DNA of 26,035 nucleotides from Cochliopodium minus. Lineage: Eukaryota > Discosea > Himatismenida > Cochliopodiidae. Location of the stretch: NCBI GenBank assembly GCA_024220525.1, contig JAMYWO010000038.1:108843-134877 (forward strand), in the 5' to 3' direction. The position numbers and the translations under genes were made by a program. Under the pieces are notes generated by a model. The model was not told the DNA's origin. It made no database searches and saw only the letters and a program-made list of their open reading frames with translations. Positions 9,612-21,700 of this stretch are shown one piece after another (position 1 is the stretch's first letter; each line of letters opens with the position of its first letter).

Positions 9612-11196
9612 ATGAGCTACGGTGAAGATTTATGGTTTGAAGATAAAAAAATTTTTCAGCATTTTGAGGGTGGATCTGTCGAATTGACTGATATGTGCAA
9701 ATTATTCAGAGAAAGAGCTGAATGTGAAGAGAAATATAGTAGTTCTGTAGGAAAATTAGGATCTGGATCCAAGAGGTTTTTAAAATAAGAATAAAAATAG
9801 TATCATATATGCAAGAATATAAAAGAATTTTTTTATCATTTATTTTTTGAATAATAATTTTTATTAGTATTTTCTTGATATCTTTGTTAACCCATCACAA
9901 GAGTGCGGGTGATATACATGGAAATAAGGCCAAAGAAATTAGATCCCAATGTATTGTCCCAACAGAGGAATTCGTGAAGAATGAGAACAACCAATATAAA
10001 AAACTGAAGAATGATTTGAACGAATTGGAGAAGAAAATGAAGGTAGCGAACGATGAAATGGAAAAATCCAAAGAGAAATATTTAAAGGTAAATTTAAAAA
10101 ATAAAGGAGAAAGTAAAAATATAATTAATATACATTATTTAAGCAAAAATAAAAATAAAAATAATTCTTGCATTCAATTGAAATCATTTTATAAAAGATA
10201 AAATATGAGATAATAAAATAGATTTTATATCCTGATCTATTTTCTTTTTTATTTGAAATTTATTTTTGTCATTAGGCAGCAGATCTCCATGAACTAAGCG
10301 AAAAAAAGCTGAAAAATGCAAAGCTGCAAATGGAAGATGATACTAACTTGGAGTTTGGCAAAGAAAGATACAACGAGATGGAGACCGCCTACAAGAACGA
10401 CGAGAAAGACAGCAAGGAGTTGGAGAACCAATACAAAGAAAAGATAAAACAAGCTAATGAAATCAAGAAAGTATATGTCCCTGAAAAAAAAAGAATCCTT
10501 AATGTAATTTTTTTTTTTTTGATTTATTCTCATTTTTTATGAATAAAATGTTTTTTAGTTTACTTTTATAACGATTTTATTTCAAAAATTTTTAAAAATT
10601 TTCTTTTTGTTAATTTTTTTTTATTTGTTAAATTTTTTTTGGTTTAACAGGCATTCCAAGATTTAGAAGAGAAGAGAATTGTTTTCCACGAGAATATTTG
10701 TGGAGTTTACGGAAAAGTTACTGGTATCGGTGGTAAATTTTTATATTTTTTTCAAAAAATTAAATCTTATTTTACAAATCAGATTTTAATTTAAAATATT
10801 CTTTAACAAAATTTTTATTGAAGATTTTTTTTTTAAAATTTTAAATTTATTATGAAATTTTTAATTTTTTTTTTTATTTAATTATTAATAATGTTTAATT
10901 AATTTTTTTGTATTCAAATGTTGATTAGATGAGATTTGAATTAGATATATTGTTTTAATTTTTTTTTTTTTAAAATTTTTCCTATTTAGGGAATCACCAA
11001 AGCAACGGTAAAGCAGAGCTCCAAAAGTGGATCCAACAGAACAAAAGCAAGGAGAAACCCAACCTGGATTTGTTCGAGTTTGTTGCTTACAAGCCCCACT
11101 ACCCTGATATCCCCTATGAGAAGAAGGGCTTGCCTGATGTCGATCTCACCACTACTCTTATTTCCATGTCCGAGTTCATGGACAACATTATTGCTG
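9612..11196 (+). CDS. F-BAR domain protein, 3' end lost in assembly gap
   Basis: Five exons (9612-9775, 9868-10087, 10276-10503, 10651-10732, 10990-11196) join in phase to the first 300 residues. Residues 1-56 match an FCH region (MSYGEDLWFEDKKIFQHFEGG ... RAECEEKYSSSVGKL). Next come helical segments with H-K and K/E-rich coiled coil (KKLKNDLNELEKKMK, NEMETAYKNDEKDSKELE) and QDLEEKRIVFHENI, typical of the long F-BAR helices. F-BAR dimers bind and bend membranes and often link to actin through C-terminal SH3 or RhoGAP domains. Any such domain is missing because the sequence runs into a (ATTTTTTT)n satellite and the N at 11326. Donors at 9776 and probably 11197 read GTTTTT rather than GTAAGT-like. 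Confidence 0.85.
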
Positions 11197-11249
11197 GTTT
11201 TTATTTTTTATTTCATTTTTATTTTTTATTTCATTTATTTTATTTTTAC

Positions 11250-11325
11250 TTTTATTTTTTTATTTTTTTATTTTTTTATTTTTTTATTTTTTTATTTTTT
11301 TATTTTTTTATTTTTTTATTTTTTT
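11250..11325. repeat. (ATTTTTTT)n microsatellite left of gap
   Basis: An 8-mer tandem array (A followed by seven T) that runs up to the N. It appears to lie in an intron of the plus-strand F-BAR gene, just after the donor at 11197. The unit length differs from the 7-mer on the other side of the N. Confidence 0.85.
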
Positions 11326-11326
11326 N
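11326..11326. other. Assembly gap (single N)
   Basis: One N separates a T-rich 8-mer satellite from an A-rich 7-mer satellite. A plus-strand gene runs into it from the left and a minus-strand gene from the right, and both lack their 3' ends. The real distance and even the adjacency of the two sides are unproven. Confidence 0.9.
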
Positions 11327-11398
11327 AAATAAAAAATAAAAAATAAAAAATAAAAAATAAAAAATAAAAAATAAAAAATAAAAAATAAAAAATAAAAA
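11327..11398. repeat. (TAAAAAA)n microsatellite right of gap
   Basis: About ten copies of the same 7-mer found at 1-72. It lies in the intron after the HRDLKSLNVL exon of the minus-strand Roco gene. Confidence 0.88.
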
Positions 11399-11446
11399 AA
11401 AAACAAAAAATACAAAATAGAAAATAAAAAAATAAAAAATAATTAC

Positions 11447-14400
11447 CAAAACATTTAAACTCTTGAGATCTCTATGTGCGATGATGGGCTCATTAGAGTG
11501 TAAAACATTCAAAGCACCGGCGATATCTTCACCGATCTTGTATTTTTCGGAGAGGGAAATTTCCGAAAGGGGAGACTTGAGAAACTGCGAGAGATCTCCG
11601 TACTCTGCGTATTCCATCACAATGGAGTATGGTTCGAGCGTGTAGCCTTTGATTTCGATGATGTTTGGTTTTCCTTTCAGCATGAACAAAAGATTCACTT
11701 CTCTCCTATTTAAAATTTAATAAAAAATTTATATATCAATAAAATTATAAAATTAAAATAAAAAATAAAAATAATCAAAAGAAAATTTGAATTCCTTAAT
11801 ATAAAAAATTGAAAAAAAAAACCTGAAACTATCAATCTTGTGATAGATACTCTCGTGAGTGTTGATTGAGTGATCTCTAAAATCAGAAGGAACCTCAATC
11901 TCCTTGATGGCGACGGTGTGATAAAAGAGGTTGGCCTTATAAACGATTCCGCAGCTGCCACTGGAAATCTCCTGCTTGTTCTCGATGTTCTTGACAGAGA
12001 TGAGATCATCTTGGAACTGCTTGAGGTAAAGGTAAGGAGCAATTTGATGGCACTTCAAGATGTGAGGTATATTTTCTTCTTTACAAGCGGGACATTGGAT
12101 GGTGTGTCTCTTTTCGATGGAGGAGATTTCGAGTTCCTTCTTTTCGATGAAAGTCATTTCGTTAAAGTCGAAATAGGGAATCAAACCGCGAAAAATGGGA
12201 AGTTTGGCAGATTTGAAGGTGTAATTGGCGATGGAATCGATGATATCATTCATGATGAAAAAGTAGATGTGTGCATTCCTTCCACGCGCCCTAAATTTGA
12301 TGTAATAACCACTCTCTTCGCCAGGAAATAAGCCCAGAACAAAAGTGGTTGACTCTATGTTCCACACCACCATGTTCTTCCACAGACGCAAGATCTCAAC
12401 AGAAGGAAGACGCAAGATTTGAAACATGATTTTGTTCATTAGAGTCAAAGATTGAATTTCAAAGTAATACCACTTTTCGACGAGCGTTTTGTTGTTTTCT
12501 TCAATAATGGAAGAAATCGTCTCGGATTCTTTGTTGATTGCCTCCTCTTCGTTTTTGGGGTTTCTAAACAAGAATACTGGAATTTCTTTTTCGTTACTCT
12601 TGTATGAAAAGGTATCCCAAAGATCTATCACCATTTCCCAGTTGTAAGGAGACACAGGAAGTTTGGAAAACAAAATGAGGATCTTCTTCTGGGATATATC
12701 CACCAAATTTTCGGTCAAAGTTTTTCTGTACTGGAATACGATAGAGTTGTTTGTGTTGAGATCAAACAAAAGCTCTGTTCTTTGGAGGAACTGAACAAAC
12801 GATAAAATCCACAAGGGAGATAACAACAAGTTCTCATTGTAAGAGATCAATTCAGAGTAACAATCTGACAAGTTTAATATTCCGTTTGTTCTTTCTGTGC
12901 ACTCGAGAACATGTCTTAGAATCGAAACGAGAATGTAAGGATGTGTGAGAATCAATTTATTGTCTCCCCAGTTGCTTGAATTAAAATAAGTGATCATACC
13001 GTAGTTGTGAAAAAACTCCATCACTACCTTTTTGTTGGGTTGTTTGGTTGAGTAGCATCCCTCAATGATCCTCTCAAACTCTGGATATTTGATAAACTGG
13101 AATACTGATAGTTTCGACTCTGCCATGATCTGGTTTTCTACCTGGGATTGATCATAAGTTATCTTGTTGAACTTTGATACTTCCTTCGATAACAACACGA
13201 AAAAAGATCTTGCGTTTAGAGAAGTGAAATAGGAGACAGATACAATTTGTTTGTAGATGATGTTGAGTTTTTTGGAAACAACAAACTCCATCTCCTTTTT
13301 CTTTTTTCTATCCAATTGATTTGAATTAGTTCCAAAAATGAAGATCGGTCCGTTTTGGGTAGATCTGATGGTGTGAACCATCGAGCTCAACTTTTCATAA
13401 TCTCTTCCGAAATCTGATAAAATCACAAAAACCAATTCTGAATTTTGGTTGATGACATGAGAATAGTAAGAAAAGAGCTGCTTTGTTTCGAAACCAAAAA
13501 TCTTCAATTTTAAATCAAACTCTGGAATTTCCACCTCTTTGTACCATCTGTCAAAGAAGTTCTCTCGATCTCTTTTGAACAAGCTTTTGGAGATCTGTTT
13601 CTTTGTGAAAGCATGGATTTGTTCGTTGGAGATTACTTTTTCATCAATATCATTGTCGAAATAAAAATTGAGATTTCTGGATTCCATCGAAAGGTTCTTC
13701 CTTTTCTTGATCAAAACAGGAGAAGATTCTCTAAAATTTCCAGTTAGCTCCACCTCGATCAATCTATTTTCTACGGAATTATTCACCAAATAATCGTTCA
13801 CAAAATAGAGAAAATCAGAATAGTTCTCGCAAAGAATACACATTGTAATATTTTTCATTGGGGTTTCTTTGTCCTTCAAGTTTTGAAGGAAATTGACAAG
13901 CACAGAAGGCTGGTTGTTGTAATCTTTAGGAAGTTTAAGATTGGGATTCCCAGACAACGAGAGAACTTCGAGATTTGTTAGGATGTTGCACATTTGAAGA
14001 GGTAGTTCCACCAATTCGTTGTTTCTCAAATCGAGTTTCTTGAGATTTGTTAGGTAAGATATGTGAGAGGGAAGATATCTGAGTTTGTTATTGCTGAGAT
14101 CCAACTCGGTCAATTCCTGCATAAGATAAATATCATAAGGAAGATGCTCTATTTTCTTGTAAGAAAAATTTGCATAGTTTGTTTTGCTTCCCCAAATTTC
14201 GTAGCACTCTTTCTTTAAAGGATGAAACATGTTTTTCGAAGCAGTCAATTCATTGAGGGTTTTCACATTATCGAGCAAGTCAACAGGAATACTGTACAAG
14301 AAATTGTTGTGTAGAGTGAGGATTTCCAAGTTTGTTAAATTTCCAAGGATACAAGGTCTGATGTAATGGATGTTGTTGAAATGAAGATAGAGTTCTTTGA

Positions 14401-17400
14401 GATTGGTTAATTTTGAAATTATGACGGGAATTCTAACAATCAAATTGTTTTTGAGATCCAAGATCCTCAAGTTATCTAGGGAGCAAAGATTCTCATGTAT
14501 TGTTCCTATCTGATTTTCTCCCAAATACAATTCTTCCAGGTTTTTTAATTCAAAGATGTTTGGGACCTCCAACAACTCATTGTTTGAAAAGTCAAGTATC
14601 TTCAAGTTTTTTATATTCAAGTATTGAACAGAAAAAAGATTCTCGGAGAGATGTTCATTCTTTAGGCTTAACCAAGAAAGATCAATTTTGTCAGGTTTTG
14701 AATCAACGAACGTGGAAGTGTTTTCTAGATGGCAAAAAACAGGATGTGCAATGGTGCCCTTGATATCAAGATTCAGGCTTTGACTCTTTGACTTTGATTT
14801 GTTGATTAATTGATCAAAGATGATCTCACATTCATTTGAAAGCTTTTTGTTATTTGATACAATGTTGTAAATGATACTCACGGACAAACTGGAAGAGGGA
14901 ACGAAATTTTCGATGGTATCGTCACAAGAAGCACCCTTTTCAAGAATATTCTTGAACATATAAGATCTGATCAAGTTCCTTCTGTTTCTGGCCAATAAAA
15001 TGCAAATTTTTTGTATCAATTGTACAGGCAAAGAAAAGGCAGAGCAAGTAAAGTTGCAAAGAGGAAGAGTATTGTTGATTTCCGCTATTTGGATGAGATT
15101 TCTCATAAACAAAGATGACACTGTGTTTCCTGATATATCAAGTGTTCTCAGATTGTTACTGAATCTTAACAAAAAGTTGTTGAGTGACATCAAATCTTTT
15201 TCAACTAATCCACAATTTGATAAATACAGTTCGGAGATGGTCGCACTGTTAGCAGCAATATCCGCAATTTGCCTCACACTTTCTTCATCCATTATATTTT
15301 TGGAGAAATCAAGACAAACAAGGGTGGTATTTTGAGATATTGGAGTAATCAATCTCAAAATATCCTCTGCTTTTAATTTGAGATTAATCAATTTCAGGTA
15401 TTTAATGTTGCACTTTGGTTGAATGAGAAGATTTCCTAATTCATCCAAGCATTCCAAAGGAAACATACCACCTGATATCAACAGATACTCCAAAGGAGAT
15501 GATTTGATTTGAGATAAAATCAGATTTAAGAATTTTGGCTTGAAAATCTTCTTCAATCCAACCAATTCTAATCTCTTTAGCATCTTTGGAAAATTGAATC
15601 CACCTGTTTGATAAAACTTGAATGTTTTGAGATTCTTAATCACTAAAGTGGAAGCTTCTTTTGGGAGAGCTTGCATAAAATCAAGTTTGCTGAAACTGAT
15701 ATCCATATTGTCGATAGAAGCAAACAAGTTCTTGACAGATTCCTCAGAATCAGATGCGAAAATGACTTGTGATCTCAACTGGTAAGAAAAATTGGGAATG
15801 ACCTTCAAGATTTGATTTGTTATGGAAACTCTATTCAAAGATTTATTGTTGTCACATTTGTTAATAACTACAGTGATTGGTACATTCCCGTATATTGTAT
15901 CTTCGTTGCTCAAAAATTTGCATCTCACAAGACTTTTCAAAACCTCCATACTGAACCCGTCAACCACAGATCCATTGGTAAAGTTGTTGCAATCAGTGAA
16001 AAAAAGAATCCCATTCAAATCTGAAAACTCATGATACCAATCCAAATCTCTCCAAGAAAATGAATCCGCTTGATGAAGAACATTCAACAACCTAGTACTC
16101 TTTTTGAAAGAAACACCTTCCATGTTCTCCAAGTTTCTCTTGATCTTCTCAGTACTGTTATTATCATCTTCCAAGCTTGATTCTAATTCAGGAAAGTCAA
16201 GAACCATAAACCTGTATCTCTTGTTGTCTTGGTGAGCTTCAAAAATACTCATTTTGTTCCCATTCATCAATATCTCAACCGGCTCTGCAACTTGTTCCAA
16301 AAGGACTTTTTCAAGCATGCCTTTGATGAGTGTCTTCTTGCCACTGTTTGGATTCCCAACCACAAGAATATTGAAATTCACAATATTTTGAAGGGAAAGA
16401 CCTTTGTTCAAAGACAATTTGAAGTTTTTCCTGTGTGTCTTTCCACTTCCAGAAGAACTCAACTTTTCTTTGTTAAACAAAATATCAGAAGATATAGAAA
16501 ACGTTGATTTTATCAACTTTGTTAGTTTTAGTGACTCTATTTTTTGAATCGTGAACAAAACTTGAGAAGGAACCACATTAAACCACTCTAGCTCGCTAGA
16601 GCCTATCGATGGCAATTTCTTTTCGAGCCATTCACTTTGGAGACAGTCAAATATTGTTGGTCTTTTGTTAAAATCTTTCTCTAGTAGTCTCGAGATAAAT
16701 TCCCTGGCGTTCCTAGAAACCACAGCTAATGCATTTCCTGGAAAAGTGAGTTTTTTGGACAAGATATCGCTTTTCAATCCCTCTTCTGATTCAATAGAAA
16801 AGGGGAAGCATCCAAACAAAAGAATGTACAAGAGTATTCCAACGTTCCAGATATCTGATGCAGTGCTATACTGTCCCGATAATACTTCTGGTGCTGCATA
16901 TAGAATCATTGTTTTTGCTTTAAAACGACTGTCTTTTTTTTGTATTAAGATTAATTAAAATTTTTTTAAATTGAAAAGAATTACTAAAAAGTGATGTAGT
17001 GACACAAAACTTTTTCTCCAATGAAACAGCAATGTGTTCCAAAGTCATGTTACCAAAAATAACTAAATGAAATAAATAATAACCAAAGTATTTAAAATTA
17101 TTTTTTTTTTACTTCCTTGTTTGTGAAGATAAGACAGATAAGAAAAAATTGAGGAAGCAATTTTTTTGACAAGATTCTCATTATAATTGTTAATTTCGTT
17201 GTTAATCAAACCCTTTTGCTTTTCAACACGGAACAGATGGTCAAAACTGCTTTTTTTGGAAAAGTGTTTAAGAAGTTCAATCAAAGAAATGCTCTTTCTA
17301 TCTTGGGCAAATATAAAAAAATTCCCTTCTTTAAAGTTACAATGGATGCCCTATAACAAAATAATTTTTAAAAAAAAATGTTTTATAATTTTTTTTTTTA

Positions 17401-18518
17401 TTTCCTTACCAAATGATTTTGATGGTGGAAAGTTCTCCATAGTTTAAACTTGGTTTGCCACTTTTTGGATTCCTTGATTTCTATATACAAAAACATAAAC
17501 TCTTCAGAAGATACTTTCAGAACAGCTTGCTTAGACTTTATATGTGTGTCTTCAAAGATAAACTCCATTCCTTGGTCCGAGAAAGAAAAATCTTCTATTT
17601 TCGAAGGGTACCACAAGTAATAGTACTCTTTATCACTGTCTTGAAAATCTCGAGAAATATTCACATTCCTAAATAATTTTCTATGCAAAAGAAGATAAAA
17701 AAATTAAAATGTTAATCCCGAATCCGGCTTACTCTATTATCATTCTGTTCCCAATTTCAACGGATTGATCCCTTGTTAACCATTGCTTCTTTTCCAACCA
17801 ATCAGTTATTGATCTACCAGAAACGCTGTTTTTGTACACTATCCCGTAGATTGGATCAAAGTTACTTGTGAGCGATATCTGGCTTTTCATCTGGCTAAAT
17901 GTAATCAAAAATGATGATATTTGTTCTGTATTTTTCAAGAATTTCATCAAGAACGAAAACTCTCTAAGATCTATAGATGTTTCTGACTTTGTATTAAAAA
18001 AAAAATGAAAAAAAAAGATTCTCAAAATTTAATTCAAATGAAATAATCAATTTTAATTATAATTAAATTTATAATTTAAATTATATTATTTGTAACGATA
18101 TAATTTTTCTCTTTTTCTTACCAATTTATAATAGGAATTCTCTTTCAATTTCTTATCTTGATCCAATAAGGATTCAATCCATTCATTCTCAATCATCTTT
18201 TGAAATAAATTCATCGAATCTTCCTTTGATATCTCGTATTTGATTTTGAAGAGCATTATTGCCTCTCTCAATTTGAAGCTATATTTATATATCTCTTGCT
18301 GTTTCTTGTCTTTATTGAAGATGATATCCAATATAAAATTTTTGAATAAAATCCTCTTGATACATAAATAATTAACAATATGAAATATGAGATTATTTGA
18401 ATTCAAATACCAAATCATATCCCAATATAGATATTGTGTCCCTTTTATTTCTTCTGGGTGAATATATCGGACCCAATTTTTGATTGTCCATGAATTTTAA
18501 CTCGAAATCGGTTTCCAT
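11447..18518 (-). CDS. Giant Roco protein: DEP - pseudokinase - G domain - LRRs - degenerate ROC - COR - TKL kinase (3' partial)
   Basis: Eight exons (18411-18518, 18122-18355, 17733-17986, 17410-17680, 17113-17350, 16985-17062, 11823-16917, 11447-11705) join in phase to 2179 residues before the gap. Residues about 65-114 look like a DEP C-terminal half and 135-215 like a DEP domain (GRSITDWLEKKQWLTRDQ). Residues 240-497 are a kinase fold with K254, but HRD is FGN (371-373) and no DFG is seen; YAAPEVL and ASDIWNVG are kept. A G domain follows at about 577-790: GNPNSGKKT, VLDFPE, VINKCDNN. RI-type LRRs come next, then about ten SDS22-like LRRs (to 1395). In the ROC position (1415-1640) the P-loop is gone (CENYSDFL). 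COR lies at 1659-1977 (FFHNYGMITYF), then CPACKEEN...C, then an intact TKL kinase (SSGSCGIVYKA, VAIK, HRDLK at 2170-2174). Roco proteins are dimeric signalling kinases; partners here are unknown. Start ATG 18518 is chosen by phase. Confidence 0.88.
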
Positions 18519-18757
18519 TGAAACCTTTTTTGTATCTCAAAAAATTATAGACAATATTTTTTTTAAATTTTTACAAAAAATTTAAAATCCCTCGTAACAC
18601 ACTGATTGTCCAATCTTTGAATTGTACCAATCTTCTTTATAATTTTATGAATAAAATATAAAAAATTATCCTAAAATATAAATTAAAATAATATTTTTAT
18701 TCTACTGAAAGAGATGCATTTCAATGTTCAATTTCCTATGAAAAATATAAAATAAAA
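18519..18757. other. Divergent promoter region, Roco / GH65
   Basis: About 240 nt of A/T-rich DNA between two divergently transcribed genes. It must hold both 5' UTRs and promoters. No specific motif is distinguishable. Confidence 0.5.
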
Positions 18758-21700
18758 ATGAGATCGTATAGAACTTTCTTTTTTTTCTTTATTTGTTATT
18801 CTTATGCGGTAATCCCAAATGATTGGGTAGATAGAATAAAAGGATCCCAAATGATATATTCTGCAAATGAACCAAGCAATAAAGTATACATGCCAGAAAT
18901 TGGGAATGGATATATTGCGACAGTTTGTGATTCAGATACAATGCATAGTATATTGATCTGCATTAATATTATTAAATTATAACCATTAAATTTAGTTGGT
19001 GGAGTTTATAATGGGAGAAATTCTACAACACCATCTCATCGTGCAAGGTAAAAAGTTTGCATTTAATATTTGCTTTGAAATGAAAGTATATTATATAGAA
19101 TTCCATCCACTAATTCCGTCAATCTAACAAATGGGCAATTATATGCAACAGCATTGGATATAGAAAGAGGAGCATACTTTAGAAGATGGATAGTATCATC
19201 ATCCAACATAGAACAGACATCTTATGCACACAGAAAGTATAGGAATGTACTCATCACATCTTTGGAATTGCTAAACAATACTAATAATGAGATCACTGTG
19301 AATCTCAGCGTAAATAGGGGAAATAGCAGCCAAGATTTTTCATTCACAACTATGAATTCTCCAATAAAGGGAACCACCCTTATTTATGGTTGTATATTAA
19401 TCACAGAAGAAGAAAATAGGTAAGAAAATTTCAGTTTAAAATTTATTTTAATATTTCCGTTCAATCATAGTGGTAAAAAACTTTTCAATTCTAGAATTAA
19501 AAAATATAGAAACAAAAAGGAATGAAAATTTTTTAGTAAAAATGATTGTTAATAGGATCAATATTAATCATTTGTATATGTTGATTAATATTGATCAATT
19601 ATATAGTATCTTTTGTTGAGATATAAAAATTGATCCAAATTATATGGCCCAAATTAAATTCTCAAAAAAATTTTCAATATCAATTTAAACATATAATTAT
19701 GATTTTAATTCTTATATGCATATAATTCACTCTGTACAAACAGAAAGAGTTTGTGTGGCGTACATATACACCAATATCGACCAAGCAGTCAAAATATCAA
19801 GATCAAACCCCTACCAACTCTTCTACTCAGTATTCAGAACAACCTTAGACAGCCGCGATTTGATCAATGATGTGGTTGAAGATTACAGAGAAGTAGCTTC
19901 GATAAACCCAGAAAGATTGTGGGATGAACATGTTCGCGAATGGTCCAAGTTATGGAATTCAGGAATAGAAGTGGATAATCCTTCCATCGCTCAAAGGGTA
20001 AATGCAAGTATCTATGCACTTTATTCTAACTTGAGGGAAGATTGGAAATATGGCATTTCTCCATGGTAAGTACTTTTTTTTAAAAAAGTTTACAAATTAT
20101 TTGAACATTTAGTCTTTTTTTTTTTATTTTTTTTTTTTTTTTTTGTTAATTGGATTTTTCATTTTATATCTTCATTTAATTCATTAATTAGTGGAATAGC
20201 CACTAACGGATACAACGGCCATGTGTTCTGGGACTCCGAAACATGGATGTACCCCAACTTTTTGTTGTTAAATCCTTCCCTTGCTTCAAGTCTTTTGAAA
20301 TATAGATTGGACAGATTGCCACTTGCCTTCTCCAAAGCGCAAGGACTCGGTTTTGAAGGAGCCTTGTTCCCAGTAAAACAATTTTCTAGAGTTTAAGAAG
20401 AAATTGATCCATTTAAATTTAATTAATTTTTTAGTGGGAAAGTGCGTAAATATTTTTTAAAATTCATTTTAATTTTTTTTAAGGAAAAATCTATTTTTAA
20501 AACAGATTTACAGGCGTTGAGTGTTGTAAGTTAAATCCATTTTTTTTTTTACATAATTTTCATTTCAAACTTGAAAGGTCCTGTTTGGGCTCCAGAAGGT
20601 ACTTATGAACAAGTAAAAAAATTTTTTTTTAATTATCAAAATTCAATATAAAGTAAGCATTCTAAAAAGCTTTTCTCATTAATTAAATTAAAAAAAAATT
20701 AGCATATCAGTGGCGATATTGCACTTGCAGTTATGCAGTACTATTATTCCACAGGAGACAGAAATTGGATGTCCAGCGTAGGATTCAACTTGATAGAATC
20801 CATCGCCAAGTTTTGGGAAAGCCGTGTCCTTTACAACGAGACTGAAGATTTGTTTGTAATCAACAAAGTTATTTCTCCTGACGAAAATGCTGGTAAAATT
20901 AGAAATAAAATTAAAATTTTAAAACATCTGCTCAAAATTTAAAATTTTTATTTTTTAATAAAGGAATTGTGAACAATTCCTGTTATACTAACATAATTGC
21001 ATCAATGTCGCTTTCCTTTGGGATTGAAGTATACAAAATGTACGGGATAACTCCGCCCGCAACCTGGTCTATCATCATTGAGAAAATGAAGATACCTTTC
21101 GACAGCAAGCTTCAAATTCACCTCGAATACGACGGTTATGCAGGCACTAGCATCAAACAATCTGATGTTGCTCTTTTGCAATACCCTTTGATGTATTCTA
21201 TGCCCCGCAGTGTCGCCTACAACGACTTAGTTTATTATCAAAATAGAACCGGTTTTTTTTCCTAATTTTAAATTGATTTTTATTTTATTCTATTCTAATA
21301 ATAATTTTAATTTTCTTTAATAACATCCTTTATTCATTTTTTTCGTTAGTTTTTGGAGGAGTTTTTATGGCTGCCAGTTCATACTCGATAATATGGCTCA
21401 CCTTCAGAAACACTACCATGGCGAACCAACAATTCCAAAAAGCGTTCGAATATATGATAGCACCTTACTGGGTAATAATAATTTAGCCATACATTTCTAC
21501 TTTAATCTAATTTTTATTTAAATTTTGAACATTGTCTATATCTCGCATATTTATATTCATTCAAACACAATAATAATTTAACCTTTATAATTTTAAACAC
21601 TTTTTTCTTATTATATTTTTTTTATTTACCCTTTTTTAGGTTTTTAACGAAACTATTAACGGAGATGGAAATACTCATTTTCTTACCGGAACAGGTGGAT

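Noticed and set aside
11205-11440. Phe/Tyr/Leu-rich reading frames on both strands around the N
   Set aside because: They are translations of the T7A and A6T satellites and carry no coding signal.
14500-16960. Plus-strand frames of 60-110 codons within the Roco exon
   Set aside because: They lie opposite LRR, G-domain and kinase codons of a 5-kb open exon and have no domain content.
17063-17112. Reading KKKIILNTL as the pseudokinase catalytic loop without splicing
   Set aside because: That frame soon ends in a stop, while the 50-nt intron removes it and gives a gap-free alignment of IIFGNMTLEHIAV to the catalytic loop.
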